A stretch of DNA of 64,000 nucleotides from Psychrobacillus sp032154225 (GCF_032154225.1 NZ_JALDYF010000015.1:1-64000), one strand, 5' to 3'; positions 40,765 through 50,499 are shown, numbered from the stretch's first letter. Notes: generated by a model from the sequence alone, not told the origin. Numbers and translations are program-made.

Positions 40765-41813
40765 TACTGAACTAATTCTCTATTCCATCGGTCAATCCAA
40801 GTTTTTGATTGTTCATTTACATACTTCATATCTAGTGTATTTAAGCTTTTAATAAGTTCTTCACCATAAGTCATATTTACTGCTTCTTCCTCCGTTAAAA
40901 CAACTTCCGTATTAACTGGAGAATCCACTTTCTCTTTTGCGGATTTTTCTTGTACTTCTTTACTCAACATATAGTTAACGAATTCTTGTGCTAGATCTTT
41001 TTGATCACTATCTTTTACAACGTTTACCGTATTCATTACTGCATATCCACCTTCAGATGGCGTAACAAATTTTGCATTCGGCACCGCTTCTTGTAAACTT
41101 GCGAAGTACATACCCATAATTGGTCCAGCTACTATTTCGCCTTGCGAGAACATATTAACGAATTCAGAAGTTTGTCCATATTCTTTCACTACATTTGGCA
41201 TTACTTTTTTCATCTCATTAAATGCTTTATCCTCATCAAATTCTTTAATTCCAGTAATTTTAGAAGCAGCATCTAAAAACATAGGTCCTGTCGTAGATGT
41301 GATGCTCGGAATTGTAATTTTGTTTTTCAAATCTTTATCCCATAAGTTTTCCCATGAAGTAATGGGTTGTTTCACTTCATCCGCATTATAAGCAATTCCG
41401 AACTGAGCAATTGTATAAGCAGGTCCGTATCCTTCACCGACTGGAGCTTTTGCTACATCATATATTTTCTCTAGGTTCGGTATTTTGCTACTATCAAGTT
41501 TTTCAAACAAATCTTCTGTAACACCTTGTTGTGCGTAGTAATCAGACAAGAAAATGATATCTACATCCGTATTACCTTGACGAACTTTATTTAAACGATC
41601 TGCATTGTTTCCTGTATCCAAAACGATTTTAACATTATGCTCTTTTTCAAAAGGCTCATAAATATTGGCACGGAAGAAGTCCTCCGAGAATCCCCAAGTT
41701 GAAACGATCAGTTCCGCTTTCTTATTTCCTTTCGTCTCTTCTTTCGAAGAACAAGCTGCAAGAACTAACATTAATATAGATAGTACTAAAAAACTCTTCA
41801 TAACTTTTTTCAT
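40764..41813 (-). CDS. ABC importer substrate-binding lipoprotein (PotD-like)
   Basis: 349 residues. Lipoprotein signal MKKVMKSFLVLSILMLVLAAC (Cys ~21). The mature protein is of the extracellular SBP family 1/PotD type: LIVSTWGFSEDFFRANIYEP, FEKEHNVKIVLDTGNNADRL, PVGEGYGPAYTIAQFGIAYN, TSFEN-like SWENLWDKDL. The start ATG 41811-41813 has GGAGG 8 nt upstream; an earlier in-frame ATG overlaps that site. Trp and Glu residues in the pocket cannot be assigned a ligand; neighbours suggest purines. Confidence 0.88.
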   Translation of the reverse strand: MKKVMKSFLVLSILMLVLAACSSKEETKGNKKAELIVSTWGFSEDFFRANIYEPFEKEHNVKIVLDTGNNADRLNKVRQGNTDVDIIFLSDYYAQQGVTEDLFEKLDSSKIPNLEKIYDVAKAPVGEGYGPAYTIAQFGIAYNADEVKQPITSWENLWDKDLKNKITIPSITSTTGPMFLDAASKITGIKEFDEDKAFNEMKKVMPNVVKEYGQTSEFVNMFSQGEIVAGPIMGMYFASLQEAVPNAKFVTPSEGGYAVMNTVNVVKDSDQKDLAQEFVNYMLSKEVQEKSAKEKVDSPVNTEVVLTEEEAVNMTYGEELIKSLNTLDMKYVNEQSKTWIDRWNRELVQ

Positions 41814-41854
41814 TAATAAAACCTCCATTTTTAAAATTAGTTTGTGCTAAAAAA

Positions 41855-41935
41855 TGAAAAAAAGACAATCTCAAATAGACCATACATGTCTACCTAAGAT
41901 CATCTTTTCTTTGTAAACAAAGATAAATGCATCCC
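41855..41935 (-). terminator. attenuator-like hairpin before the purine operon
   Basis: On the minus strand, AAAAGATGATCTTAGG pairs with TTGAGATTGTCTTTTTTT, with an inner perfect TAGAC / GTCTA stem and a long U-tract. Only ~40 nt separate it from the binding-protein start, too little for another promoter. The operon must therefore be read through this terminator, which makes attenuation likely. No known riboswitch was recognised upstream of it. Confidence 0.55.
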
Positions 41936-41988
41936 GATGGTTATATTTTTTGGCGTTCCTCCAGATAGATCCGAAAAAAATCCAAAAG

Positions 41989-42351
41989 CTACTCTTTTAT
42001 AACAATATTGGTAAATGCCAGTTGCGTAGGAGAATCATAATCTCTCAGCACAGCTTCAATTTGCCAACTCATTTCTTCTTCTAATTTTTGCTTCAACTTC
42101 TTTTTAAACAAAAGAGACATATGAAAATCGACCTCCAGCTTTAAGCTAGGAACTTCACCCTCTAAAGCAGTAGATCTAGGAGCACGTCGATGTTTGGCTT
42201 GAAACGTAATCACATTATTCTCCATCGTCACCTTTAATAACGAAGTACCAAATCCAAAAAGTTCCTTCGACACATCATTGTAGATATGTGAAATTTTTTT
42301 CTTCGTTTCATTAACGTCTAATGAATTGATTAGAGTCACCACCAATCTCAT
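41989..42351 (-). CDS. DUF2294-like protein
   Basis: 120 residues. SHIYNDVSKELFGFGTSLLK, LLFKKKLKQKLEEEMSWQIE and the alternating strands between fit DUF2294, a family of unknown role. The start is uncertain: the promoter found places the transcript start only a few bases before ATG 42351, so a leaderless or slightly later start is possible. It is the first gene downstream of the PurBox-like sites and may belong to the purine operon. Confidence 0.5.
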   Translation of the reverse strand: MRLVVTLINSLDVNETKKKISHIYNDVSKELFGFGTSLLKVTMENNVITFQAKHRRAPRSTALEGEVPSLKLEVDFHMSLLFKKKLKQKLEEEMSWQIEAVLRDYDSPTQLAFTNIVIKE

Positions 42352-42363
42352 TTATAATTCAAG

Positions 42364-42392
42364 ATTATACATACTATTTATCATTTTCACAA
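42364..42392 (-). promoter_or_regulatory. sigma-A promoter
   Basis: On the minus strand -35 TTGTGA (42387-42392) and -10 TATAAT (42364-42369) are separated by exactly 17 bp. It would drive the DUF2294-like gene and, through the attenuator, the purine salvage operon. Confidence 0.6.
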
Positions 42393-42395
42393 CAC

Positions 42396-42469
42396 ATTAT
42401 TCGGATTTAGGTCTTAAAAATTTTTTATTCCCATAAAATAACCATGACTTAGAACAATATCCGAACTAT
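42396..42469. promoter_or_regulatory. pair of PurBox-like sequences
   Basis: ATATCCGAACTAT (42457-42469) matches the B. subtilis PurBox consensus AWWWCCGAACWWT at all 13 positions. The inverted ATTATTCGGATTT (42396-42408), just upstream of the -35, matches at 12 of 13. The gap of 48 bp is wider than the 16-17 bp usual for PurR sites, so PurR control is a hypothesis. Confidence 0.45.
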
Positions 42470-42676
42470 CATATATAATACTCGACTTCACTTGCAAGTT
42501 ACCTACACGCGACTTTTCACAAAATAGACACAAAATACCTATGTCATATTAATCAAATTAAATGTAAAATAATCATTATTCATATTATAGGTACAAAGAT
42601 GCTTATTTTAGGATAATTTTTTAATTAAATTGGACCGTTTTACTTTTACTTACAATTAGAAATGGGGGGTTTCTAC

Positions 42677-44650
42677 ATGAAGAAAAGATTTATGCTATTC
42701 AAAAGTTTAAAAGGAAAACTAATATCATCTTTTTCATTAATGTTAATCATTCCATCGATAATTATTGGAACTCTTTCTTATACAACCGCCAAAGAGGCTG
42801 TTAGTACGGAAATAATTTCTGGAATTGAGCAAAACATTAACTTGTTAAGTTCTACCATCGACAACACGATCACGACTAAAATGTACGACGTTAACATTTT
42901 AGCGGAAAAAGTAACATCGAGTCAGTATATGAGCGAGAGTAGCCCTGACGTACGAAAACAATTTGTTCAATACAGCTTACTACATCCGGAATCAGAAGCC
43001 GTTTATTTAGGTACAAACACCGGATTATTCATATTAGAACCGGCAGCACCTCTACCAGACGGATATGATCCGAGAGAAAGAGACTGGTACAAAGATGCGA
43101 TTGCTCAAAAAGGAAAAGCAATTATTTCTGATCCGTACGTTTCCGCATCCACAAAAAATATCGTTGTAACTATTTCTCAAACGACTAAAGACGGATCTGG
43201 CGTTATTGCTATTGATATTGCCTTAAATCATATTCAACAACTTGTAAACCAAGTAAAAATCGGAGATACAGGCTATGCTCTTCTTCTGGATGGACAAAAG
43301 AACTTTCTAGCCCACCCTACTGCTGAAATCGGAAGTGCAGCAGATGGTTTCTACGATAAAATGTATAAGCAAAGCAATGGAGAATTTGGATATTCCATAG
43401 ATGGACAAGATAAAATAATGGATTTTATAACAAATGAATTAACCGGTTGGAAAATAGGAGCAAATGTATTTGTTTCTGAAATCAATGAAGCTGCTGCTCC
43501 TATTTTACAAAAAACGATTATTGTTATCTTAGTTGCATTTCTTATAGGTAGTGCGGCCATTTTCTTCATCATCAAGTCTATTATTCAACCGATTAAAATG
43601 CTACAGGAAAAAGCAATTACGATTAGTAATGGCGATTTGACACAGCAGATTACTATACAGTCTGACGATGAAATCGGACATTTAGGTCAAGCATTCAACG
43701 ATATGCAGCAAAATCTGCGGAATTTAATCCAAAAAGTAGAACAGAATGCAGAATTAGTAGCTTCTTCTTCTGAACAATTATCTGCAAGCGCAGAGCAAAC
43801 AAGCAGCGCTACAGAGATGGTAGCGACTTCAATTCAAGAAGTAGCTAGAAGTGCAGAAAAACAAACAGATGCTGTTGATACAAATGCTCAATCTTTGGCC
43901 GAAGTATCGAAAGGTGTATCTCGAATTGCGGAACATTCTTTAAAAGTATCAGAGCTAACATATGAAACGACTACGCAAGCAGAGATAGGCGGACAAGCAG
44001 TTACAAATACCGTGAACCAAATGACGTCGATCCACGCTTCTGTTATTGAATCTAACACGAAAATAAACTCTTTGTCGGAACGCTCAAAAGAAGTACGTTC
44101 TATTTTAAATGTTATTACAGGAATAGCAGAGCAAACAAATCTACTTGCTTTAAACGCAGCTATAGAAGCTGCTAGAGCTGGAGAGCATGGCAAAGGATTT
44201 GCAGTCGTTGCTGATGAAGTAAGAAAACTAGCCGAGCAATCGCAACAATCTGCTAAAGAAATTCATGAAATTGTTATTGGAATTCAAGAAGATACAGAAA
44301 GCTCCGTCCAAATCATGGAACAAGTAACGAACGATGTACAATCTGGAGTAGAAATTTCAAATGAGGCAATTGATAAATTTAATCTAATCGTCCAAAGCAT
44401 GAAAGCAATTACTCCTCAAATGGAAGAAGTTTCTGCCACTGCACAACAAGTGTCGGCAGCTATTCAAGAAACTACCGTTTCTGCAAATGATATAGCTATT
44501 ATAGCCCAAGGAAATGCGGCAACATCGGAGGAAGTAGCTGCTTCTGCCGAAGAACAATTAGCGTCTATGGAAGAAATCTCCTCCTCTGCTCAAGCACTTT
44601 CCTTTATGGCAGATGAATTAAAAGAATTACTATCTCAGTTTAAATACTAA
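42677..44650 (+). CDS. methyl-accepting chemotaxis protein
   Basis: 657 residues. TM1 at about 10-32, an extracellular dCache domain with YDPRERDWYKDA near residue 135 and a small-ligand-type pocket, TM2 around 285-305, HAMP (ITISNGDLTQQITIQSDDEI), then the signalling domain with hairpin EQTNLLALNAAIEAARAGEH and GKGFAVVADEVRKLAEQS. No C-terminal CheR-tethering pentapeptide. The start ATG 42677 has GGGGGG 7 nt upstream; the longer frame begins inside this site. Ligands of dCache receptors are often amino acids, but the ligand here is unknown. Confidence 0.93.
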   Translation: MKKRFMLFKSLKGKLISSFSLMLIIPSIIIGTLSYTTAKEAVSTEIISGIEQNINLLSSTIDNTITTKMYDVNILAEKVTSSQYMSESSPDVRKQFVQYSLLHPESEAVYLGTNTGLFILEPAAPLPDGYDPRERDWYKDAIAQKGKAIISDPYVSASTKNIVVTISQTTKDGSGVIAIDIALNHIQQLVNQVKIGDTGYALLLDGQKNFLAHPTAEIGSAADGFYDKMYKQSNGEFGYSIDGQDKIMDFITNELTGWKIGANVFVSEINEAAAPILQKTIIVILVAFLIGSAAIFFIIKSIIQPIKMLQEKAITISNGDLTQQITIQSDDEIGHLGQAFNDMQQNLRNLIQKVEQNAELVASSSEQLSASAEQTSSATEMVATSIQEVARSAEKQTDAVDTNAQSLAEVSKGVSRIAEHSLKVSELTYETTTQAEIGGQAVTNTVNQMTSIHASVIESNTKINSLSERSKEVRSILNVITGIAEQTNLLALNAAIEAARAGEHGKGFAVVADEVRKLAEQSQQSAKEIHEIVIGIQEDTESSVQIMEQVTNDVQSGVEISNEAIDKFNLIVQSMKAITPQMEEVSATAQQVSAAIQETTVSANDIAIIAQGNAATSEEVAASAEEQLASMEEISSSAQALSFMADELKELLSQFKY

Positions 44651-44654
44651 AAGC

Positions 44655-44696
44655 TAAAGGTACCGACTTCTAAAAACTAAGAAGGCGGTACCTTTA
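44655..44696. terminator. bidirectional intrinsic terminator
   Basis: TAAAGGTACCG and CTTC pair with GAAG and CGGTACCTTTA, between the convergent chemoreceptor and antiporter genes. Confidence 0.8.
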
Positions 44697-44705
44697 ATCC
44701 TGTGT

Positions 44706-46748
44706 TTATGAATGAGAATGAACACTATTTTCTTCCATCCAATAGGCTTCTCTGATATTAATCTGCTTACGAATTTTCCGCGTTACTTCTAATGTAATTT
44801 CTCCACTTTCAAATAAGCTTTGTATTTCATCACGTTCTACTTGAAAAGCCTTGTCCTGTAATTCTCTTTGTAGTTGAGAATAATTTGCTTTACCTCTACT
44901 TTTATCTGAAATTTTGAACTTCATAATCATTTCATTATATTCACCAATGATCAGCAAACAAATCTCTTCATTCTCTGGGGTCATTTGATCCTTCAAATAC
45001 TGTATAGCTACTTCTGCCATCTCAATTTTCAGTTGAATTATCTTTTTATTTTTTGTGCGTATATTTTTGATTCGTTTCTGGTTTTTAGGTGAAAAAAGAT
45101 GGAAAAGATTGTGCACACTTCTTTTTGCTATAGTCCAAATGAACAAACCCCTATATTGCATTCGATTTGTTACCGCCACTTTCATACGATGAATATGTTC
45201 TTCCAATAAATAAATAATATCACGGTCGACCTGTCCAGCGTCTTTCAGTTTCCTTATATAACTGCCTTCCTCATCAAGTGCATTTATCCTAATGTTCATT
45301 TCTAATAATTTCAAACGACTCGTGTCTATCTCACTCAGTTGATGCAATCGATTTCGGATTTGATTATAGGACGTAATGACAGACACCGCTGCTTCTCGGT
45401 TGTCATCATTCATCAGTTCACGTATGGAACCAATCGCAGCATCAATCGATCGTACTAAAGCAATTCTTTCCATTTCCTCTTTTAGCCCTTCCGTATTTCC
45501 TTTTTCTGATTCTGCAAGTAACGGCAACAGAATACTCGCTAATACTAATGTAACTAGGATAACCCCTGCAGCAATAAAGATGATTAACGATCGTTCAGGA
45601 AATGGATTTCCATTCGCTAAAAAATATGGAATAGTAAAAGCTCCAGCTAATGTAACTGCACCTCTTACTCCTGATATTGTCGTAATACTAATAAATCTCA
45701 AAGTTGGCTTCGGAAGTTGCAGCTTTTTAAGCAACCAGCCACTCCACCAAACCGCATAAATCCAAACGAAGCGAAGAATTAAAAGTGCAGCTGTAATAAT
45801 TAGTATGAACTTAGTTACTTCATAATTATTAAACATTGGACTTTCAAAAATTTCACTCATGACGCTTGGAATTTGGAGCCCTAACAATACAAACACTAAG
45901 CCATTCAAAATATAAATTAGTACAGACCATGTACTTTTAGAAACGACCTGTAACTGCATCGAGGGAGATTGTTCGCGATCTCGATAAATAGCATGAACAA
46001 TTCCTGCTGCTACTACTGATAAAATTCCGGAAAGATGAAAATGCTCCACTATGTAAAAAATTACGAATGGAGTTAAAATCTGAATAAGCATATGAAGTGT
46101 TACATCTTCCATGCCAAGTCGTCGAATAAATATCTTCAATCGAATAATAATATAAGCAAGAACTGCACCACCTACAAATCCACCAATAGCAATAACTAGA
46201 AAGCTCCAGCTTGCTTCTGCCAATGAAAAAACTCCTGTTACAGTTTCAGCTACCGCAAACTTAAATGCAACTAAACCAGAGGCATCGTTCATAAGCCCTT
46301 CCCCTTCAAGGACATGCATAATCGTCTTCGGCATCTTCACTCGGCTAGAAATAGCTCCCACAGCAACAACATCTGTCGGAGAAAGAATCGCTGCTAAAGC
46401 AAAAGCGGCAGATAGAGGCACGGACGGTATAAGCCAATGAATTAAGTAACCTACAGCAAATACAGTAATAAATACAAGGCCAAGAGCAAGGAATAATATA
46501 GGTTTTCGTAGTTTCCATAGCGCATGCCTCGAAACGTTTTTCCCATCATGAAATAGTAATGGAGCAATAAATAAAACAAAAAACAATTCTGGCTCCATAG
46601 GTACGTGAATTCCTAATGGTAACCACGCAAGTAAAATACCCAGTCCTATTTGAATAAGCGGCACCGGTATGTATGGTACAAAGTGATTGATAAAATTGGA
46701 GAGCCCTATAATTCCAAGTAACATAAGTATGATTAAAAATAGCTCCAT
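44706..46748 (-). CDS. Na+/H+ antiporter (CPA1/NhaP family)
   Basis: 680 residues. About 12 membrane helices to residue ~415, including the ion-site region EGEGLMNDASGLVAFKFA and AAILSPTDVVAVGA, then a ~260-residue cytoplasmic tail rich in charged helices (HRMKVAVTNRMQYRG, ITLEVTRKIRKQI). It exports Na+ (or K+) in exchange for H+. The start ATG 46746-46748 has AGAGGAG 7 nt upstream; an ATG six codons earlier overlaps that site. Confidence 0.9.
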   Translation of the reverse strand: MELFLIILMLLGIIGLSNFINHFVPYIPVPLIQIGLGILLAWLPLGIHVPMEPELFFVLFIAPLLFHDGKNVSRHALWKLRKPILFLALGLVFITVFAVGYLIHWLIPSVPLSAAFALAAILSPTDVVAVGAISSRVKMPKTIMHVLEGEGLMNDASGLVAFKFAVAETVTGVFSLAEASWSFLVIAIGGFVGGAVLAYIIIRLKIFIRRLGMEDVTLHMLIQILTPFVIFYIVEHFHLSGILSVVAAGIVHAIYRDREQSPSMQLQVVSKSTWSVLIYILNGLVFVLLGLQIPSVMSEIFESPMFNNYEVTKFILIITAALLILRFVWIYAVWWSGWLLKKLQLPKPTLRFISITTISGVRGAVTLAGAFTIPYFLANGNPFPERSLIIFIAAGVILVTLVLASILLPLLAESEKGNTEGLKEEMERIALVRSIDAAIGSIRELMNDDNREAAVSVITSYNQIRNRLHQLSEIDTSRLKLLEMNIRINALDEEGSYIRKLKDAGQVDRDIIYLLEEHIHRMKVAVTNRMQYRGLFIWTIAKRSVHNLFHLFSPKNQKRIKNIRTKNKKIIQLKIEMAEVAIQYLKDQMTPENEEICLLIIGEYNEMIMKFKISDKSRGKANYSQLQRELQDKAFQVERDEIQSLFESGEITLEVTRKIRKQINIREAYWMEENSVHSHS

Positions 46749-46869
46749 CCCGTGTCTCCTCTCCATTCTTCCTAATCCCGAATAAGCATCCTATTATTTC
46801 TTTAAATAATCCATCATTCCCATTGCACTAACTTCTATGTCTAATTCAATTACTTCATATATTGGATGA

Positions 46870-47729
46870 TTATCTGAGATATTTTTTTCTAAGATGCTTT
46901 CTAACTGCGCCTAGTAATCGCTGAACTAACTCATCCTGCCCTTTTCTTTCGGCATAGACACTTCTCGCTTCCATTACGAAAATATCTAACCAGTTAGCTA
47001 CTTGTCGAAGTGCTTCATTCGGATTATCAGTCATACCGTAATGTCCAAAGCAAATGAAATCCAACTCTATTTCTTTCATACGCTCAATCGGACTTTGCAT
47101 TGCTTCTGGGTCAAATTGGTTTGGTAAAGTAGAAGGCAACAATAAATGAACTTCATTACTGATCAATTGTTCATAGCGTACTCCAACTGTGCCGCCCGTA
47201 AACATGCCATTACTAATTGGATCATAAATACTAAAATGATGCTTTGCATGTCCTGGGGTATCTAAAAACTCTAATGCGCATGTTGGTCCTATTTTCAAAG
47301 TATCCCCCTCATTTTTAATGAGTAATCGATCCTATAGGATAGGAACAATTGGTTCAAATAACTCGGAAAACCTTTCTCCATACACCGCTTTTGCACCAGC
47401 TACTAATCTTTCAGGATTTGCTTGATGCCTTGCTCCTTTTGGATGTACAACTACTTTCGCATTTGGACATTCTTTTATAAGAAGACCGCTCCTCCTGCAT
47501 GATCTAGATGTATATGTGTCACGATTATGTATTTCACTTGATCTAACGAAACTCCTAGTGCTTCCAGTCCTTCTTTCGCATACTTCACAGATGGACTCGG
47601 ACCAGTTTCTACTATTATAATGTCTTCTTCCTGAATAACATATGTTCCTGTCCGTTCAACCATACCTAGGTCATAGCAATCGATTAAGTGGATTCTTTCA
47701 TTTAATTGGATAGGATTCTTTGGTTGCAT
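46870..47729 (-). pseudogene. MBL fold metallo-hydrolase, frameshifted and with a nonsense codon
   Basis: The N-terminal part (MQPKNPIQLNERIHLIDCYD … IIVTHIHLDHAGGA) ends by frameshift near 47490. The proper frame continues LLIKECPNAKVVVHPKGARH, NPERLVAGAKAVYGERFSEL, EPIVPIL, then TAG at 47332-47334, then DRLLIKNEGDTLKIGP and DTPGHAKHHFSIYD to the end. Both halves keep metal-binding motifs (HIHLDH, GHAKHH), so the loss is recent. Repaired length about 286 residues. Start has no obvious competitor upstream. Confidence 0.85.
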
Positions 47730-47847
47730 TATGCATTCCTCCGTAGTAACGAATGTAAGATTGCAGGGTATTCCACTAATACACCTCTATTGACTATCTT
47801 ATCATCCCTAAAATATATAACCAAAATCCAAGTTCTTTTGAACAAAT

Positions 47848-47885
47848 GAAAAAGCCAGCATTCATCTTTCGAATGCTAGCCTTCT
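47848..47885 (-). terminator. intrinsic terminator of the Ca2+/H+ antiporter gene
   Basis: AAAGCCAGCATTC pairs with GAATGCTaGCCTT; on the minus strand it ends in a T-run. Confidence 0.75.
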
Positions 47886-47902
47886 TTATTAAACGAAACG
47901 TA

Positions 47903-48955
47903 TCAAAGAAGAAAAAAACCTAATCCCATAATTAAATACGCTGCGAAAAGAGTTAATCCTTCAAACCAATTCGATTCGCCATCGTTCGAAAGATTAATAA
48001 CAAGAAGTGCCGCCGTAATCATCGCAACCAATTCAGGCAGTGTAAAAACGAGTACCATTGGTTCTGACATGAAAAGAGACAAAATAACAAGTATCGGCGT
48101 TACAAACATAGCTATTTGCAGCGTCGAACCAACTGCAATCTCCACAGAAATGTCCATTTTATTTTTGACTGCCATCGTAATAGCAGAGACATGCTCTGCA
48201 GCATTTCCGACGATTGCGACAATAATGACACCGATAAATAGCTCCGTCCAACCAAATTTATCACCGAGCATTTCAAATGTATGAACTAACTGTTCTGACA
48301 CAAATGCAACAACTGAAGTTGCCAGTAAAAGTATCCAAATTGATTTACCTTTCGTCCACTCAGGCACCTCTGCTTCGATTTCAGGTTGATCAGAGGAGGC
48401 AAATACACCACGATGAGTGACAAGTTTAAAAAATAATCCAGCAAGATACAAGGCAATCAAAACGGTTGAAATACCAAGACTTAAGTATAATGTCTTCTGA
48501 GGATTCATCGTCATCGAAAAAATTTCCGGAATAACGAATGCTACAATGATTGCAAAGATTAGTAATCCTGAGTTGTATCTTGCATCATGAACACTAAATT
48601 TTTGACGTTTAAATTTGATTCCACCCGCAAAAAACGAAAGCCCAAGTACAAGCAGCAAATTTCCAAGAACAGAACCAGTTAGCGAAGCTAGAACAATACC
48701 AACCATCCCAGCCTTCAATGTGAATATGGAAATAATTAGCTCAACTGCATTTCCGAAAGTGGCATTCAACAACCCACCGATTCTTGGTCCACTTACAATG
48801 GCAAGACTTTCTGTTGCCCTCCCTATATATCCAGAAAGCCCAATAATACTTGCACAGCAGAGAAAGAACATCCACATATCCGACCAACGAAAAAATGCAC
48901 CTGCGAGGACTAACGGGACACCTACATAAACAAGAAAGGCAAATAACTTATTCAA
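47903..48955 (-). CDS. Ca2+/H+ antiporter (CaCA/ChaA family)
   Basis: 350 residues, about 11 membrane helices. The two inverted CaCA alpha-repeats are clear: GNAVELIISIFTLKAG (~residue 70) and GNAAEHVSAITMAVKN (~250), with acidic ion-binding residues. It exports Ca2+ in exchange for protons. The start TTG 48953-48955 has AGAGGTGG 5 nt upstream, giving MNKLFAFLVYVGVPL; a GTG three codons earlier lies inside that site. Confidence 0.88.
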   Translation of the reverse strand: MNKLFAFLVYVGVPLVLAGAFFRWSDMWMFFLCCASIIGLSGYIGRATESLAIVSGPRIGGLLNATFGNAVELIISIFTLKAGMVGIVLASLTGSVLGNLLLVLGLSFFAGGIKFKRQKFSVHDARYNSGLLIFAIIVAFVIPEIFSMTMNPQKTLYLSLGISTVLIALYLAGLFFKLVTHRGVFASSDQPEIEAEVPEWTKGKSIWILLLATSVVAFVSEQLVHTFEMLGDKFGWTELFIGVIIVAIVGNAAEHVSAITMAVKNKMDISVEIAVGSTLQIAMFVTPILVILSLFMSEPMVLVFTLPELVAMITAALLVINLSNDGESNWFEGLTLFAAYLIMGLGFFLL

Positions 48956-49119
48956 ACCAACCACCTCTTAGAAAATGAGTTACTCTCCTTATCTTTCCCT
49001 TTTTAGAAAATAAGAAACCCCATTCCATTAGAAACTTTCAGCTAATAATTATCTCCCCAAAAAATAAAGGAATAGCAGATGCCTCGAGCTAGCCAATTAC
49101 ATCTACTTTTACCATCTCA

Positions 49120-50055
49120 CTACCATTTAAATTGTTTTTCCTGTAATAGTTTTATAAACTCATCCACTACATGCGGATGAAACTGAGTACCCCGTCCATT
49201 TCCAAGTTCCTCTACTGCCTGTTCTATCGTCAATGCCCTCCTATAAACTCGATCAGTCGTCATGGCATCAAAAGAATCAACAACTGAAACAATCGATGCT
49301 TCAATTGAAATTTCATCACCCTTTAAACCAAACGGATATCCTTTTCCATCGTATCGTTCATGATGCTGTTCTATTATAAAAGCAGAGTCACGCAACCACT
49401 CGATTTCATGATTCCGTATCATTTCAGCACCCTTAGTCGTATGTGCCTTCATAATTTCCCATTCATCAGCGGTAAGTTTTTCTTCTTTATTGAGAATTTC
49501 TAAAGGAACTGCCAACTTCCCTATGTCATGGAAGTAAGCACCCCATCGTAACATTCCGGAACGCTCAACAGGTTGCCCCAATCTTTTCCACAATTCAATA
49601 GAGTAATCCTTAATCCTAGCGCTATGTAAATAGGTATACCCATCTACTTTTTCTATCTCTTTCGCATCACGCTGTATCACTTCGGTATCATTAAAATTTT
49701 CATCGTATATTTCCGTAGTCATTTCTATTAAAATGTCCATTTCATCTTCGACATAAAAGGATAGTAATTGGGAGTACTCAGAAGCATCAATACATTCTCC
49801 AGCATTCACTACAAACTTTCGTCCTTCATATTCAACCGCTAACTCTCCATTTAATACCGTATACTTCTCCACAATATCCTTTCCTACTTGACTTGTATAA
49901 CGCACCCAAAAAAGACTCTTCGATTTTACCGTAAATAAACTATAAGCAATATCCGAAGTCTTCCCAATATACGTATTAATTGCATGACCAACATCATTCC
50001 GAAACAAAGAATCTTTATTTTTAATATCTATTATTTGATGAAGTTCTAATGTCAT
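49120..50055 (-). CDS. HD-GYP domain phosphodiesterase
   Basis: 311 residues. N-terminal ~130 residues look like a cupin/cyclic-nucleotide-binding-like beta barrel (KYTVLNGELAVEYEGRKFVV, NAGECIDASEYSQ). The HD-GYP domain follows: YFHDIGKLAVP (HD), AHTTKGAEM, EQHHERYDGKGYPFGLKGDE (GYP), DSFDAMTTDRVYR. The expected role is cyclic di-GMP hydrolysis, opposing the cyclase at 32055. ATG 50053-50055 has GGAGG 5 nt upstream. Confidence 0.88.
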   Translation of the reverse strand: MTLELHQIIDIKNKDSLFRNDVGHAINTYIGKTSDIAYSLFTVKSKSLFWVRYTSQVGKDIVEKYTVLNGELAVEYEGRKFVVNAGECIDASEYSQLLSFYVEDEMDILIEMTTEIYDENFNDTEVIQRDAKEIEKVDGYTYLHSARIKDYSIELWKRLGQPVERSGMLRWGAYFHDIGKLAVPLEILNKEEKLTADEWEIMKAHTTKGAEMIRNHEIEWLRDSAFIIEQHHERYDGKGYPFGLKGDEISIEASIVSVVDSFDAMTTDRVYRRALTIEQAVEELGNGRGTQFHPHVVDEFIKLLQEKQFKW

Positions 50056-50196
50056 AAATACCTCCAATAAGTACCTATATTAAGGACTATTAACCTAATT
50101 TCACTGTATCGCTTATTCTCATTTTTGTCATCATTAAACACGTTTTTTCTACCACTAACATAAAATATGTAGTGAATGAAAGGGGTGATGGATAAA

Positions 50197-50499
50197 ATGA
50201 TGAATTTGAAGCCTATCTCGATCGAAGGCTATACCTTTTTAGCTATTTCTGTTGAATTACCGAAAACAAATTTACTCGTCGTTACCAATGACAATGGATA
50301 CATTATGTGTGGTGCACTAGATGTTGCATTGCTCAATGAAAAATTGAAAGACCGTAAAGTGATTGCAGGAAGAGCAGTAGGTGTGAAAACTATTGACCAA
50401 CTTCTCGATGCACCATTAGAATCAATCACATATGAAGCCGAAGATCGTGGAATTACCAAAGGTATGACTGGTAGAGAAGCACTGTTGAAAATGATTTAA
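50197..50499 (+). CDS. DUF1805 (YunC-like) protein
   Basis: 100 residues matching the small DUF1805/YunC family: ISIEGYTFLAISVELPKTNL, LVVTNDNGYIMCGALDVALL, DRKVIAGRAVGVKTIDQLLD. The start ATG 50197 has AAAGGGGTG 9 nt upstream; earlier in-frame ATG/GTG codons are too close to or within that site. Family function unknown. Confidence 0.8.
   Translation: MMNLKPISIEGYTFLAISVELPKTNLLVVTNDNGYIMCGALDVALLNEKLKDRKVIAGRAVGVKTIDQLLDAPLESITYEAEDRGITKGMTGREALLKMI

Noticed and set aside
41814..41988. Purine, guanidine or preQ1 riboswitch
   Set aside because: Looked for conserved cores of these riboswitches in the leader and did not find them; only the terminator hairpin is supported.
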